64,000 nt of DNA from positions 69,800,895 to 69,864,894 of the forward strand of contig CM043944.1 in NCBI GenBank assembly GCA_014529385.2. The letters are read 5' to 3'. Below the pieces are notes generated by a model that worked only from the letters and a program-made list of their open reading frames with translations, did not search any database and had not been told where the DNA came from. This DNA comes from Adiantum capillus-veneris (Eukaryota; Streptophyta; Polypodiopsida; Polypodiales; Pteridaceae). Positions 55,181-64,000 of the stretch are shown here, piece by piece; the first letter of the stretch is position 1, and each line of letters begins with the position of its first letter. The position numbers and the translations under genes were made by a program.

Positions 55181-55823
55181 TTAGAAACTCCTCGCAACCA
55201 ATATGCAACTCTTGAAAAGAGTCCTTGTGAAGTTATGCCCAATATTGTTAGGATTCCTCAAACTTGGTTGCAAAGAAGCCTGCTCAATATTTTCCCTGTT
55301 GTTGGGTGGTAAGGGTGAAGCTATTGTTTTCACCTTCTTTGCTACACTCTTGTATTTAGTTTCAACATGCACTTCTGGGCCAACTATTTGGTTCTCTTTA
55401 AAGGCTTCTATGACTTGATACATTTCCTTAGAGCATACTTCCACAACTTCATTTTCAAGATGCAAACTAGATTCCATTATAGCATCAAGCTCACCCATAG
55501 TATCTACAAAAGAAACTTGTTCACACAAACCCAAAACATTTTCAGTAGGCTCTAGCGACCTACTCTTTTTCATGCCTATTTGTATATTATGTACATATTA
55601 CCTCTCACATCTCTTCAAATCTTCAAGTTTCATAAAACATACTGATCCATTCCTTGTTACCAAGGATCCCGTTGAGAAAGTTTCACCTATTTTTGGATCA
55701 AGCCAGACCCTTTTTCTTTCTATACCACTGCAATCCCACTTTACAATGGTACTTGGCCAAAACCCATCATTTCCCTATGGTCATGAAACTCTTTGCTCAC
55801 CTTTGGTAGTTGATGATCTCTAA
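55181..55823 (-). pseudogene. Pre-RT region (element 4)
   Basis: A 130-codon frame (MKKSRSLEPTENVLGLCEQV, VVEVCSKEMYQVIEAFKEN) and decayed sequence up to 55823 precede RT. No protease motif is seen. The function is unknown; it is polyprotein by position only. Confidence 0.45.
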
Positions 55824-55879
55824 TGTTGTCACGATTTCTTTCATGGTTTACACAAACTGTGAGAAATTGGACTGCACGT

Positions 55880-57018
55880 TGTGAGCGAGATGAAAACACA
55901 CAGAGCGCCTCTATAATGACCCGACACACGCTCTTGGGAAGATACACACACACACTATGGGGCACCACTCGGCTTACACAACACACCTGGCCGAGACAGG
56001 GAACACACCTATGGAGTGAGAGGAGAGAGACTATCCACTTGCCCACTCCACACACATACACACACACACACACCCAAAAAACTCAGCCCAAAAGAGGAGA
56101 ATTTCTGATGTTTAGATACAAATGAGCTTGGGCCAACACCAATGGGGCAAACAGCTCACACAATATGGGTAAAAGATACCAGATACAATCACAAACTAGA
56201 GCAGAAACTTCGCTCATAGGAGAAACTTACACAGAAAAACAGCAGGAAAAGAGTGAAGAATTTGGCAAAATGGACAGCGCCATCGCGTCCGGAACGGCCC
56301 AAAACCCTAGTTTACAATGTCAAAGTGCTCAAATCCGACCTCGGATGAGCAGTTTACGGCCAAAACAGGCTCCAAAAACACCAAAAACACACCTGCGGCT
56401 GTTCCTCCTCTCTTCTCCACGTTTTTTCTGGTCTTCTCTCTGTTTTTTCAGTTCCCACACTTAGCTTTATTAGTTGGGCACCCTTGGCCTTTTAGATGAC
56501 CTCAAACGGACCCCGAACAGGCCAAAAACTGACCTCGTAGTACATAGTTGTCACCTTTTTGCATCCATACGCACACCTGTCACTCAGCTTTTTCCAATGA
56601 TGCGTCCTGCCACCACGTGAAGTGGCCCCAAAAAGTGGTCCTAATGATGACCTTTCTGCATAATTCTCACGAGAAAACACCCACGTTGTGTCCCTCCTCA
56701 TCCGCGTGCAAATATTGACCTCGTTCGCCCTCCTGACGCCACTAGATGCCATCTGACGCACCTGCTAACCTCACGTCGTCGGCCCGTGGATAGCTTCCTA
56801 GAGAAGTTTTACGCGCTACCAACTCCTCCTTATTGTAGAAAAAACACACTAGTATTGATAATAGTGAAAATCGCTGCACTATGTACATGTTGTCCTACCT
56901 GTACACATGTGGGCCCCACGTAACCACCTGGCTATGAAAATTGGGTAATCCTTTATTCGATGCACCATGCATGTGTTTGTACATATGCGCAATCCCTTGC
57001 TCAAAAAAACTCCTGACA
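55880..57018 (-). repeat. Element 3 3' LTR
   Basis: The left end TGTGAGCGAGATGAAAACAC is fixed by comparison with the right LTR at 63465. The two run in parallel for more than 530 bp, with a CA-rich block, to the window end. The right end at CTCCTGACA (57018) is inferred from position and a weak purine-rich stretch beyond it, so it is less sure. Confidence 0.75.
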
Positions 57019-57046
57019 TAATGTGCCCATCCCCTAGCCTGCTAGA

Positions 57047-59299
57047 TCATTCATGATCAGCAGCAGCAAAGAGAGATATGAGACTCGCCGCATCACAGGT
57101 CTCCTCATCCTTCACCAACATTGCTTGCTCCACAGACAGCTCATCTTGCTCCACCATCATCAATCTAGCATGATACAATTTAAGACGCAATCCATTTACC
57201 CTTGACTTATGTAGAACACCATCCAGGTTAGCCAGCTGATATGTGCCATTTGGAAAACACTCCACTACCTTGAAAGGGCCTTCCCACTTAATTTGAAACT
57301 TCTTTTGGAAGGTGTTGTCCAGCTTACTATTGTAGCACAAAACCAAGTCATGTTTCTTGATACCCTTACTTTTAACCTTTTCATTTATCTTTGCCAAAGC
57401 CTTATCCTGCATCTGCCCATAATGCTCCAATGCGCTCATCCTATCCAACTGGACCTCTTGTAACTGCAAGAGCCTCTCTTTGAATGCATCACTAGGTGAC
57501 CCAAGCAACTTCTCTAGCATCTTGACCGCAGGAAACTCTACCTCCATAGGCAATAGTGCTTCCTTTCCATACACCAAATGAAATGGGGTAAACCCTGTAC
57601 CTGTCTTCACCGAAGTACGGTAAGCCCATAATGCACTAGGCAATTCCAAATCCCAATTCTTTCCTTGGTGCTGTGTCACTTTAGAAAGAATTTGTACCAA
57701 CTCACCATTGAATCTTTCATTTAAGCCATTACACTGCGGGTAATAAGGAGTGGTATGCTAGTGCCTAATCTTCATCTTTGTGCATAAGAAGTCTAGCAGT
57801 TTAGCTCTAAATCCTGGCCCCTTATCTGAAAGTAGCTCTAATGGCACCCCAAACTTGCAACATATTTCATCATACACAAATTTTGCCACATCCTTTGCAG
57901 TGATCTGTTTTACTGCTATAGCCTCTGCCCATCTAGAGAGATAGTCCACTGCCATCAAGATATAGCTTTTGCCCCTGCTTGTGATAGGTAACGGGCCTAT
58001 TGCATCAATCCCCCACTTTTCAAACACATCAAACGCCATAATGGTTTTTCGTAGCTCTGGCTCCAACACTCTCTTCCCAAATGCTTGACATCTATTGCAA
58101 GACCTACACCAATGGTGAACATCCTTGTGCAAACTAGGCCATACATACCCCTCTTGCAAAATCTTATGCAAGGTGATCTTTAGAGCAAAATGGCCACCAC
58201 ATGCGCCTTCATGATTCTCTTCCAACACTTTGTAAAGCTCCTCCCGCCAAGGTACACGTCTCAACACGAGATCATCCCCTTTCATGTATAAGACATCACC
58301 AATCAATTTGTACCTGTATGCTCTACGCACAAAGCCATACTTCTTAGACTTCTGAATCTCCTTTGGAATGATTCCTGTTAGCAAAAACTCCTCTTCTTGA
58401 GCCAAACTTTCCCGGCCATGATAAAGAGGTAAATTGGTCCTCAACACGAATAGCTCCCCAATCATGCCTTGAGCTGCTTCATGTGCCTCTCCATTTAGAG
58501 CACGTTCAATGTGTCTGATGCTCCATGCTTCAAACGTTTTTAACAGGCGTTTAATTCTGAAGCACATTTCCTTCAATGAGGTGTTCTTGCTCTTCCACAC
58601 ACCCAGCACTTGCTTCACCACTAACAAGGCATCACCTTTTATGCTCAACCTTCGAACCCCATGCTTCAAACAAATGTGTAATCCGGCTTCCAATGTAGCA
58701 TATTCAGCCTCATTGTTACTATGCGCATCCAATTTGAACCCTCTCTTGCATACTAGCTTCTCCTCTGGATCATAAAGTGCTATACCTCCTAAAGCTGCAT
58801 CGTGGCTTTTTCTGTATGAACCATCAAAGAACAACACATGTGCATTGCTGATCTGTGGCACTTCTTCAACTACCTTTCTCACCACCTCTTCCTTAACAAT
58901 AAGGGGATTCTCCTTGTAGGTCAACAAATCAGCTAGGGTAGCCCTTGTACTATCTTTCACTAGAAAAGAGAACTCAAACTCTTGCAGCTCAATTACCCAT
59001 TTCTTCACCACATTTGACATGTTAGTACCATTAATTAACTGTGGCAAAAAGGCATAACTCGTCAAGAAAACAAAAGGCCGTGGTAGCAAGTAATGACGAA
59101 ATCGTCGACAAGCAAATATTACACTGGCCATCACTAGCTCTTCCTCCGATAACTTTCTCTTCGCTACCAACTTCACTCGGCTTGCACAATACACTGGCCT
59201 CATATAATGGCTGCCCTTCCCCTTTTGCAATAGCATGGCTCCAATGGCATCATCCCCTACTGATGGATTTACATAAAAAACTTTCTCCCAATCAGGAGC
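57047..59299 (-). pseudogene. RNase H pair and integrase (element 3)
   Basis: The first RNase H is degenerate: it keeps RKLSEEELVMASVIFACRRF but has FLTSYAFLPQL where TDH is expected. The second, added RNase H shows LFFDGSYRKSHDAALGGIAL (Asp), SNNEAEYATLEAGL (Glu) and LSIKGDALLVVKQVLG (Asp); its last site reads NGEAHEAA. Integrase has HEGACGGHFALKI...CNRCQAFGK (zinc), ILMAVDYLSRWAEAIA and ELLSDKGPGF. After TAG 57758 come TPYYPQCNGLNERFNGEL (Glu) and the carboxyl part KKHDLVLCYNSKLDNTFQKK. The frame starts after the TAG at 59300. Confidence 0.88.
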
Positions 59300-60433
59300 C
59301 TACATGGCTGACAACCCCCCTAACACCTCTTTCACCTCTTGAAACACTTCTTCACACTTGTCATCCCATTGCAATGGATCATGCTTTGCCACTTGCTGTA
59401 ATGGATAAAGAAGCTGCGAAGACAATGGAATAAACCGTGCCATGTACTTCACTTTGTGTATAAAGGTTGCCAATTGCTTCGTACTCATAGGTGATGGAAG
59501 AAGAATAATAGACTTAACCTTGTCTGGATCAGCCTCAATGACATTTTCTGACACCATGTGGCCCAATAACTTCACCCTTGGCTGTGCTAGATGACATTTC
59601 TTTGGATTTAGTTGTCCTCCACATTCATCATATCGAGCCAATACCATCTGCAGCTTCTCATGGTGATCAGCCCTACTGCTATAGACACAAAAGTCATCCA
59701 TAAAAGCTTTAACACAACTACCAATGAATGGTTCCAACACCCAATTTGCTCTCTCTTGATAGAAGGAAGGTCCATTTGACAACCCAAATGGCAATACTGT
59801 GTAGCAATAGAAGCCCCATGGCGTAATAAAAGTTGTCTTTGTGCGGTCTTTAAGAGCAATCTTCAATTGAAAATAGCCTGAAAAACCATCACACACACTG
59901 TACCTCTCATAACCTGCCACTGAGTCCAAGATCTGATCGATGAATGGAAGAGGATATGGGTTCTTCTTAGTGGCTGCGTTTAAGGGTTTAAAATCCACAC
60001 AAATTCTCCACTTCCCATCCTTCTTTGGACTGACTACAACTGGACTCACCCATTCTATGGTCTCCACAGGGACTATGAACCCTGCCTTCAATAACTTGTC
60101 CACCTCTACCCGCAAGGCTTCCATTTGCTCTTGACCCATCCTTTTTAGCCTTTGCCGCACTGGCTTAGCATCTTCTTTCAGCTCTATATGCATCTCTTCA
60201 CCCTTGAACCCTCTGATCTCTTCATATGAAGTAATGAACAAATCAGGAAAACTAGCCAGCATATGCAAAAATATATCCTTCTCCATAGCTGAGAGGTCTC
60301 CACTAATCATTTGCGTCATTAATTCCTGCTTCTTTGACAACTCAACCTTGGTTTGCATTAGCCCTTCAATCACTTCATAAGGCCCTTCACTTTCATCTTC
60401 AACCTCATTCGCAAATGCAACTAAGCCAATCTC
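59300..60433 (-). CDS. Reverse transcriptase (element 3)
   Basis: The fingers show WVSPVVVSPKKDGKWRICVD. The palm has RYSVCDGFSGYFQLKIALK, LPFGLSNGPSFYQER and VKAFMDDFCVYSSRAD (FMDD). The connection reads LAQPRVKLLGHMVSENVI. It lies in the same frame as gag and the integrase part, with TAG at 60434 before it and TAG at 59300 after it. All catalytic residues are present, so apart from the stops the domain looks sound. Confidence 0.9.
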   Translation of the reverse strand, partial: EIGLVAFANEVEDESEGPYEVIEGLMQTKVELSKKQELMTQMISGDLSAMEKDIFLHMLASFPDLFITSYEEIRGFKGEEMHIELKEDAKPVRQRLKRMGQEQMEALRVEVDKLLKAGFIVPVETIEWVSPVVVSPKKDGKWRICVDFKPLNAATKKNPYPLPFIDQILDSVAGYERYSVCDGFSGYFQLKIALKDRTKTTFITPWGFYCYTVLPFGLSNGPSFYQERANWVLEPFIGSCVKAFMDDFCVYSSRADHHEKLQMVLARYDECGGQLNPKKCHLAQPRVKLLGHMVSENVIEADPDKVKSIILLPSPMSTKQLATFIHKVKYMARFIPLSSQLLYPLQQVAKHDPLQWDDKCEEVFQEVKEVLGGLSAM

Positions 60434-62455
60434 CTAGATTTCTTTGTCCATCAAAAGAAATGCAACATCAGCATCCTCATCACTGCTGGTAGTGCTATCA
60501 CTGTCCTCATCTGTCACCGTGGAAGAGTCTTCATCACTAGACTCATCCTCATCTTCATAAAGCTCCTCTAATCGTTTCCGTGTGTCCATATTATAAAGCT
60601 TCTTGGTACCTGTCTTTCCATAGAGGCTAATTGTACCATGTCGCCAATCTTGAACAGCTCCCACTGCACGTAACCATGGTCTGCCCAGTATAATAGGATA
60701 TGCTCCCAACCCTGCTGGAATCACATGAAAATCAACCACTGCCTTTGCATCATATGCCTCCACTTCTAAGCTCTTTACAACACCCAAGCATTTTACATTT
60801 TGATGGTTTGCCAATCTGATCCGAAACCCTGACACCCCAGCCACTGTGAGACCCATCTTCTCAACGCATGAGTGTGTTATGACGCATATTTGGGCTCCGC
60901 CATCCACATAACCCTGTCCCAAATTTTTCCTTTTATGCCACACATCTACTATTGGGCAAATGTCTGGTAGCTCATCCATTGCCAACACCTTTAATGAACC
61001 TCTCTCTGGCTCTTTCTCCATTGGGTTAACCATCCTCTTCCACTGTCGCTTTAGCTTAGGCACCATCTCTATAAGCTGCCCAAAAGTAACATCTGCCTTC
61101 CTGCTCGTCAGATCCTCCCTCAAGTCATAGCTTAATTGCCCATCCCCTAGTGGAAAATCTGAAACATGAAACTTTCGACGAGCTCTCCTTTTCCTCTTGG
61201 CCTTGACATCCTCGCCTTCATGGCTCTTTCCTTTCTTCTTACTAGGACCTGGGGCACTTCTTCCTTCCTTATCCTTTGTGGTCCTCTTCCCAATAGGCAT
61301 CACTAATGTATCCTCTAGCTTTGATGCCTTCTCCAAGGTGACTACACTTAGCACTTTTGTCTTTCCCTTTTCCTCCTGGGTCAGTCCACTGGTTCCTTCG
61401 TCTCCCTTAATTTCGATGCCATAATCATTTGACCTAGTTAGCACATGTCTTGGCAATGGATACATGTCTCCCCCCATCCTTGGTGGCTTATCACATTGCG
61501 GGCTGATGTGACCCAACTCTCCACAATTATAACATGTGGGCGTCTGCCTCCAAAACCTACCATTGCTTTGTCCAACACCATTCCTAGGCCTTTCTTCACC
61601 TCCTGGCTGATTTGCAAACCTCCCTCGACCTCGATTATTTCCCACTTGACCTAGCATGTTTAGGCTGAGATTCTTCATCAAATCTACCATTTTCCTCATG
61701 TCTTGCCTTAGCCCATCATCTTGCACTACTGTAGTGACCACTGCTGGCATAACCTGAGTAGTAACAGGAACTACTGGTTCATGATGAACCCCTGACATGC
61801 GCCCTTGTAAAGACTCTATAGGCTGAAATTCAGACCTCACTGGCAAAGACTCCACCCCTAACTGGCTCATTTTCCTCAACTTCCACTCTTTGTTCCTTGC
61901 TACCTCTAGTGCATCTTCATATGTCCTAGGCTTTTTTAGCTCCACTCTCCAACGTATATTCTCCCAAAGACCAGCTAAGAACCTGTGCTTCTTCATCATG
62001 TCAGGCGGGGGAACCTGTGGTGCTAAAGCCTTGCACATTCGCTCCCATGCCAATGAAAACTTACGTATGTACGCATCTACTAGCTCACCTTCCTTCTGCA
62101 CCAAACCTTGTACTTCTTGCCACACTTTGTCAGGATCTTCTATCTTCACAAACTCCACTTCCAATCCATGCCTTAGATTGTCCCAACTCAATCTTATAGG
62201 TGGATCTGCTGCACGCAACTCCTCTTCAAATGCCTTGGACCAAACTCGTGCATCACTCTTCAAACAAATTTGGAGAAGGTGTAACATTTGCGTAGGGTCA
62301 TGAATCTGGTTGCTAATGCAGGCAACCTCCATCTTTTCCAAAAATTCTTCCACATCTTCATCACTTCTTCCATGAAACTCCGGATAAGAGAAAGCCATGG
62401 CTACCCAAGTTACAATGCTTTGAGAACCCCTTTGAACACACGTGCAAGAACCCAA
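60434..62455 (-). CDS. Gag and protease (element 3)
   Basis: The capsid part starts near YPEFHGRSDEDVEEFLEKME, with LLQICLKSDARVWSKAFEEE and LVDAYIRKFSLAWERMCKAL. One zinc knuckle, CYNCGELGHISPQC, has normal spacing. A basic stretch (KAKRKRRARRKFH) precedes the protease, whose triad reads DGG (GYVDGGAQICVITHSCVEKM) with the second motif YPIILGRPWLRAVGAVQDW. An acidic tail ends at TAG 60434. The start may be at ATG 62455 or the in-frame ATG that begins MAFSYPEF. Confidence 0.88.
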   Translation of the reverse strand: MGSCTCVQRGSQSIVTWVAMAFSYPEFHGRSDEDVEEFLEKMEVACISNQIHDPTQMLHLLQICLKSDARVWSKAFEEELRAADPPIRLSWDNLRHGLEVEFVKIEDPDKVWQEVQGLVQKEGELVDAYIRKFSLAWERMCKALAPQVPPPDMMKKHRFLAGLWENIRWRVELKKPRTYEDALEVARNKEWKLRKMSQLGVESLPVRSEFQPIESLQGRMSGVHHEPVVPVTTQVMPAVVTTVVQDDGLRQDMRKMVDLMKNLSLNMLGQVGNNRGRGRFANQPGGEERPRNGVGQSNGRFWRQTPTCYNCGELGHISPQCDKPPRMGGDMYPLPRHVLTRSNDYGIEIKGDEGTSGLTQEEKGKTKVLSVVTLEKASKLEDTLVMPIGKRTTKDKEGRSAPGPSKKKGKSHEGEDVKAKRKRRARRKFHVSDFPLGDGQLSYDLREDLTSRKADVTFGQLIEMVPKLKRQWKRMVNPMEKEPERGSLKVLAMDELPDICPIVDVWHKRKNLGQGYVDGGAQICVITHSCVEKMGLTVAGVSGFRIRLANHQNVKCLGVVKSLEVEAYDAKAVVDFHVIPAGLGAYPIILGRPWLRAVGAVQDWRHGTISLYGKTGTKKLYNMDTRKRLEELYEDEDESSDEDSSTVTDEDSDSTTSSDEDADVAFLLMDKEI

Positions 62456-63440
62456 AACTTTTGACTACCCAATCCCCAGAAACTTCAATGGAGCTCAGCT
62501 TTGGATGAGAACAAACACATGCACATCAAATGAGTTTTCATAGTTGATCATCGGAATTACAACAGGCAAAGGACATTCCAGGATCTCTCTCAATCTTCTT
62601 GGCCCAAACATAAAGACTATGCGCTGCTGGAAAAAGATCTTCCTGGACACATGAACATTAATCTGAATTCTTTGAGTTAAATGAAAAGGAGTGAACTGAG
62701 GGCCATTTTGATCATCCATTAAAGACAACCATGAAGCTCCCAAGAAGGCACACCTGACTCAACCTCTGATTTTGCCAAAATTTCAGCAGCATAACAGCAT
62801 AAATGGCTCAAAATACCAAAAACCAGCCATCATAACTTGGGAAAATTTTGATAGAGTTTCCCCAGAAGTAGAGCAGTAGGAACCCAAAATATAGACTGTC
62901 TATGTATGCATAAACTGTCAACAATAGAACCCGAGCATCAAGTAGGACTCACTAGTACATAGCCTATGGCGAGGTCACAAAAAGGGTGCTCCAGCTACCT
63001 GTATCACCGAAAGGATCTCTACATTTGAGAATCCCCCAGCTCAATAAAAACCTCACGCTATCGACCCTCACACGAAGGCTAATGCAAATCGCGTATAGTC
63101 AAGTCTCAGAAATGACTATCTTCCAAACCAAGTCTCAGAAATGGCTGGGACTGCCAAATACAACCAAGTATGGCTCCACAAATGCGTACAATGGCAGTTT
63201 CCACAAGTAACGTACAATCCAGCAGACAATGCGCTCAAATAGGCGCCAAGTGATGCATTCCCACAACAACTGCAAGTGACATCACTGCTAGTATATCACT
63301 GTACTCCAGCTACCTGTACCTGTGTGAATCACCTGTACCTGTATCTGTCCCTGTAACCTGTAACCTGTAATCTGCAACCTGCAACCTGTAATCCCGAAGC
63401 TCGAAGCTCGAAGCTCGAAGCAGAAGGTACTCGAAGAAGA
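62456..63440 (-). other. 5' leader of element 3
   Basis: About 1 kb without a convincing gene. An 82-codon frame (62743-62495) has a segment resembling one in the proposed LTR of element 4. Near 63340-63420 short tandem words occur (CTGTAACC variants, then GAAGCTC three times). Confidence 0.5.
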
Positions 63441-63458
63441 TCCTCAGTGGGGGCACCA
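63441..63458 (-). other. Possible decayed primer binding site (element 3)
   Basis: TCCTCAGTGGGGGCACCA matches the tRNA-Asp type site of element 1 at 12 of 18 positions, with most differences being C/T or G/A. It is six bases from the LTR. Another tRNA is possible. Confidence 0.4.
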
Positions 63459-63464
63459 AAAGAA

Positions 63465-64000
63465 TGTGAGCGGGATGAAAACACACAGAACGCCTCTATA
63501 ACGACCCGACACACACTCTTGGGAAGATACACACACACACTATGGGGCACCACTCGGTTTACACAACACACCTGGCCGAGACAGGGAACACACCTATGGA
63601 GTGAGAGGAGAGAGACTATCCACTTGCCCACTCCACACACATACACACACACACACACACACCCAAAAAACTCAGCTCAAAGAGGAGAATTTCTGATGTT
63701 TAGATACAAATGATCTTGGGCCAACACCAATGGGGCAAACAGCTCACATAATATGGGTAAAAGATACCAGATACAATCACAAACTAGAGCAGAAACTTCG
63801 CTCATAGGAGAAACTTACACAGAAAAACAGCAGGAAAAGAGTGAGGAATTTGGCAAAATGGACAGCGCCATCGCGTCCGGAACGGCCCAAAACCCCAGTC
63901 TACAATGTCAAAGTGCTCAAATCCGACCTCGGATGAGCAGTTTACGGCCAAAACAAGCTCCAAAAACACCAAAAACACACATGCGGCTGTTCCTCCTCTC
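63465..64000 (-). repeat. Element 3 5' LTR, cut by the window end
   Basis: TGTGAGCGGGATGAAAACAC onward matches 55880-56420, with differences of a few percent by eye. Confidence 0.85.

Larger units (their letters stand above)
52189..55879 (-). mobile_element. Element 4: decayed Ty3/gypsy element with FIDD reverse transcriptase
   Basis: The minus-strand order is pre-RT, RT, RNase H and integrase, all with stops or shifts. The gag side is cut off by the left LTR of element 3 at 55880. The RT type differs clearly from elements 1-3. Protease and gag, if present, lie beyond the window. Confidence 0.75.
55880..64000 (-). mobile_element. Element 3: Tat-like Ty3/gypsy element with two RNase H domains, right end outside
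   Basis: Gag, protease, RT, two RNase H domains and integrase all lie in one minus frame from 62455 to 57047, broken only by three TAG codons (60434, 59300, 57758). It is flanked by LTRs, the right one cut by the window edge. The second RNase H is the hallmark of the Tat group of plant gypsy elements. It is inserted in element 4. Confidence 0.9.

Noticed and set aside
55823-56125. Plus-strand 100-codon frame repeated near 63447-63713
   Set aside because: It is repeated because both lie in the LTRs of element 3; the CA-rich sequence keeps frames open by chance.

Overview
The window looks like transposon-dense nuclear DNA of a land plant. The evidence is plant-type Ty3/gypsy elements with primer sites matching tRNA-Asp, spliceosomal GT-AG introns, very long (CT/GA)n tracts and no sign of prokaryotic gene organisation. 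The element types and the microsatellite load would suit a large seed-free plant genome such as a fern, but the sequence alone does not prove that.

Layout: (i) 1-3525: an LTR with a decayed primer site on its left and a decayed gypsy pol on its right. (ii) 4333-17832: a nearly complete 13.5-kb gypsy element (element 1, minus strand) with a perfect 5-bp target duplication, inserted into the first coding exon of a host-like gene (4116-18940). (iii) 17838-31178: a gene island with few LTR elements. It holds the end of the split gene; a minus-strand gene whose first domain is an unmistakable divergent histone H3 and whose second is a Ulp1/C48 SUMO-protease-like domain; an FCP1-like HAD phosphatase fragment directly behind it; a 5'-truncated LINE; a multi-exon plus-strand gene of unknown function; and a minus-strand gene resembling uncharacterised transposase-like proteins. 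All carry a few disabling mutations. (iv) 31179 to beyond 64000: a nest of LTR elements. Element 2 (over 19 kb) has a third ORF with coiled coils and perfect palindromes in two leaders. Element 4, with an unusual FIDD reverse transcriptase, appears inserted in the 5' LTR of element 2. Element 3, Tat-like with two RNase H domains, is inserted in element 4 and runs off the right edge.

The points I would look at first are the H3-Ulp1 fusion at 19834-22040, the palindromes with an exact 285-bp period at 35621-36497 that recur in the 5' leader of the same element, and the second retropepsin-like domain after integrase in elements 1 and 2.

Most reading frames here are broken by single stops, more often TAG than TAA or TGA, as expected if methylated CAG decayed to TAG. 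No rRNA, tRNA or CRISPR was recognised. All comparisons were made by eye, and family assignments come from recognised motifs, not from searches.
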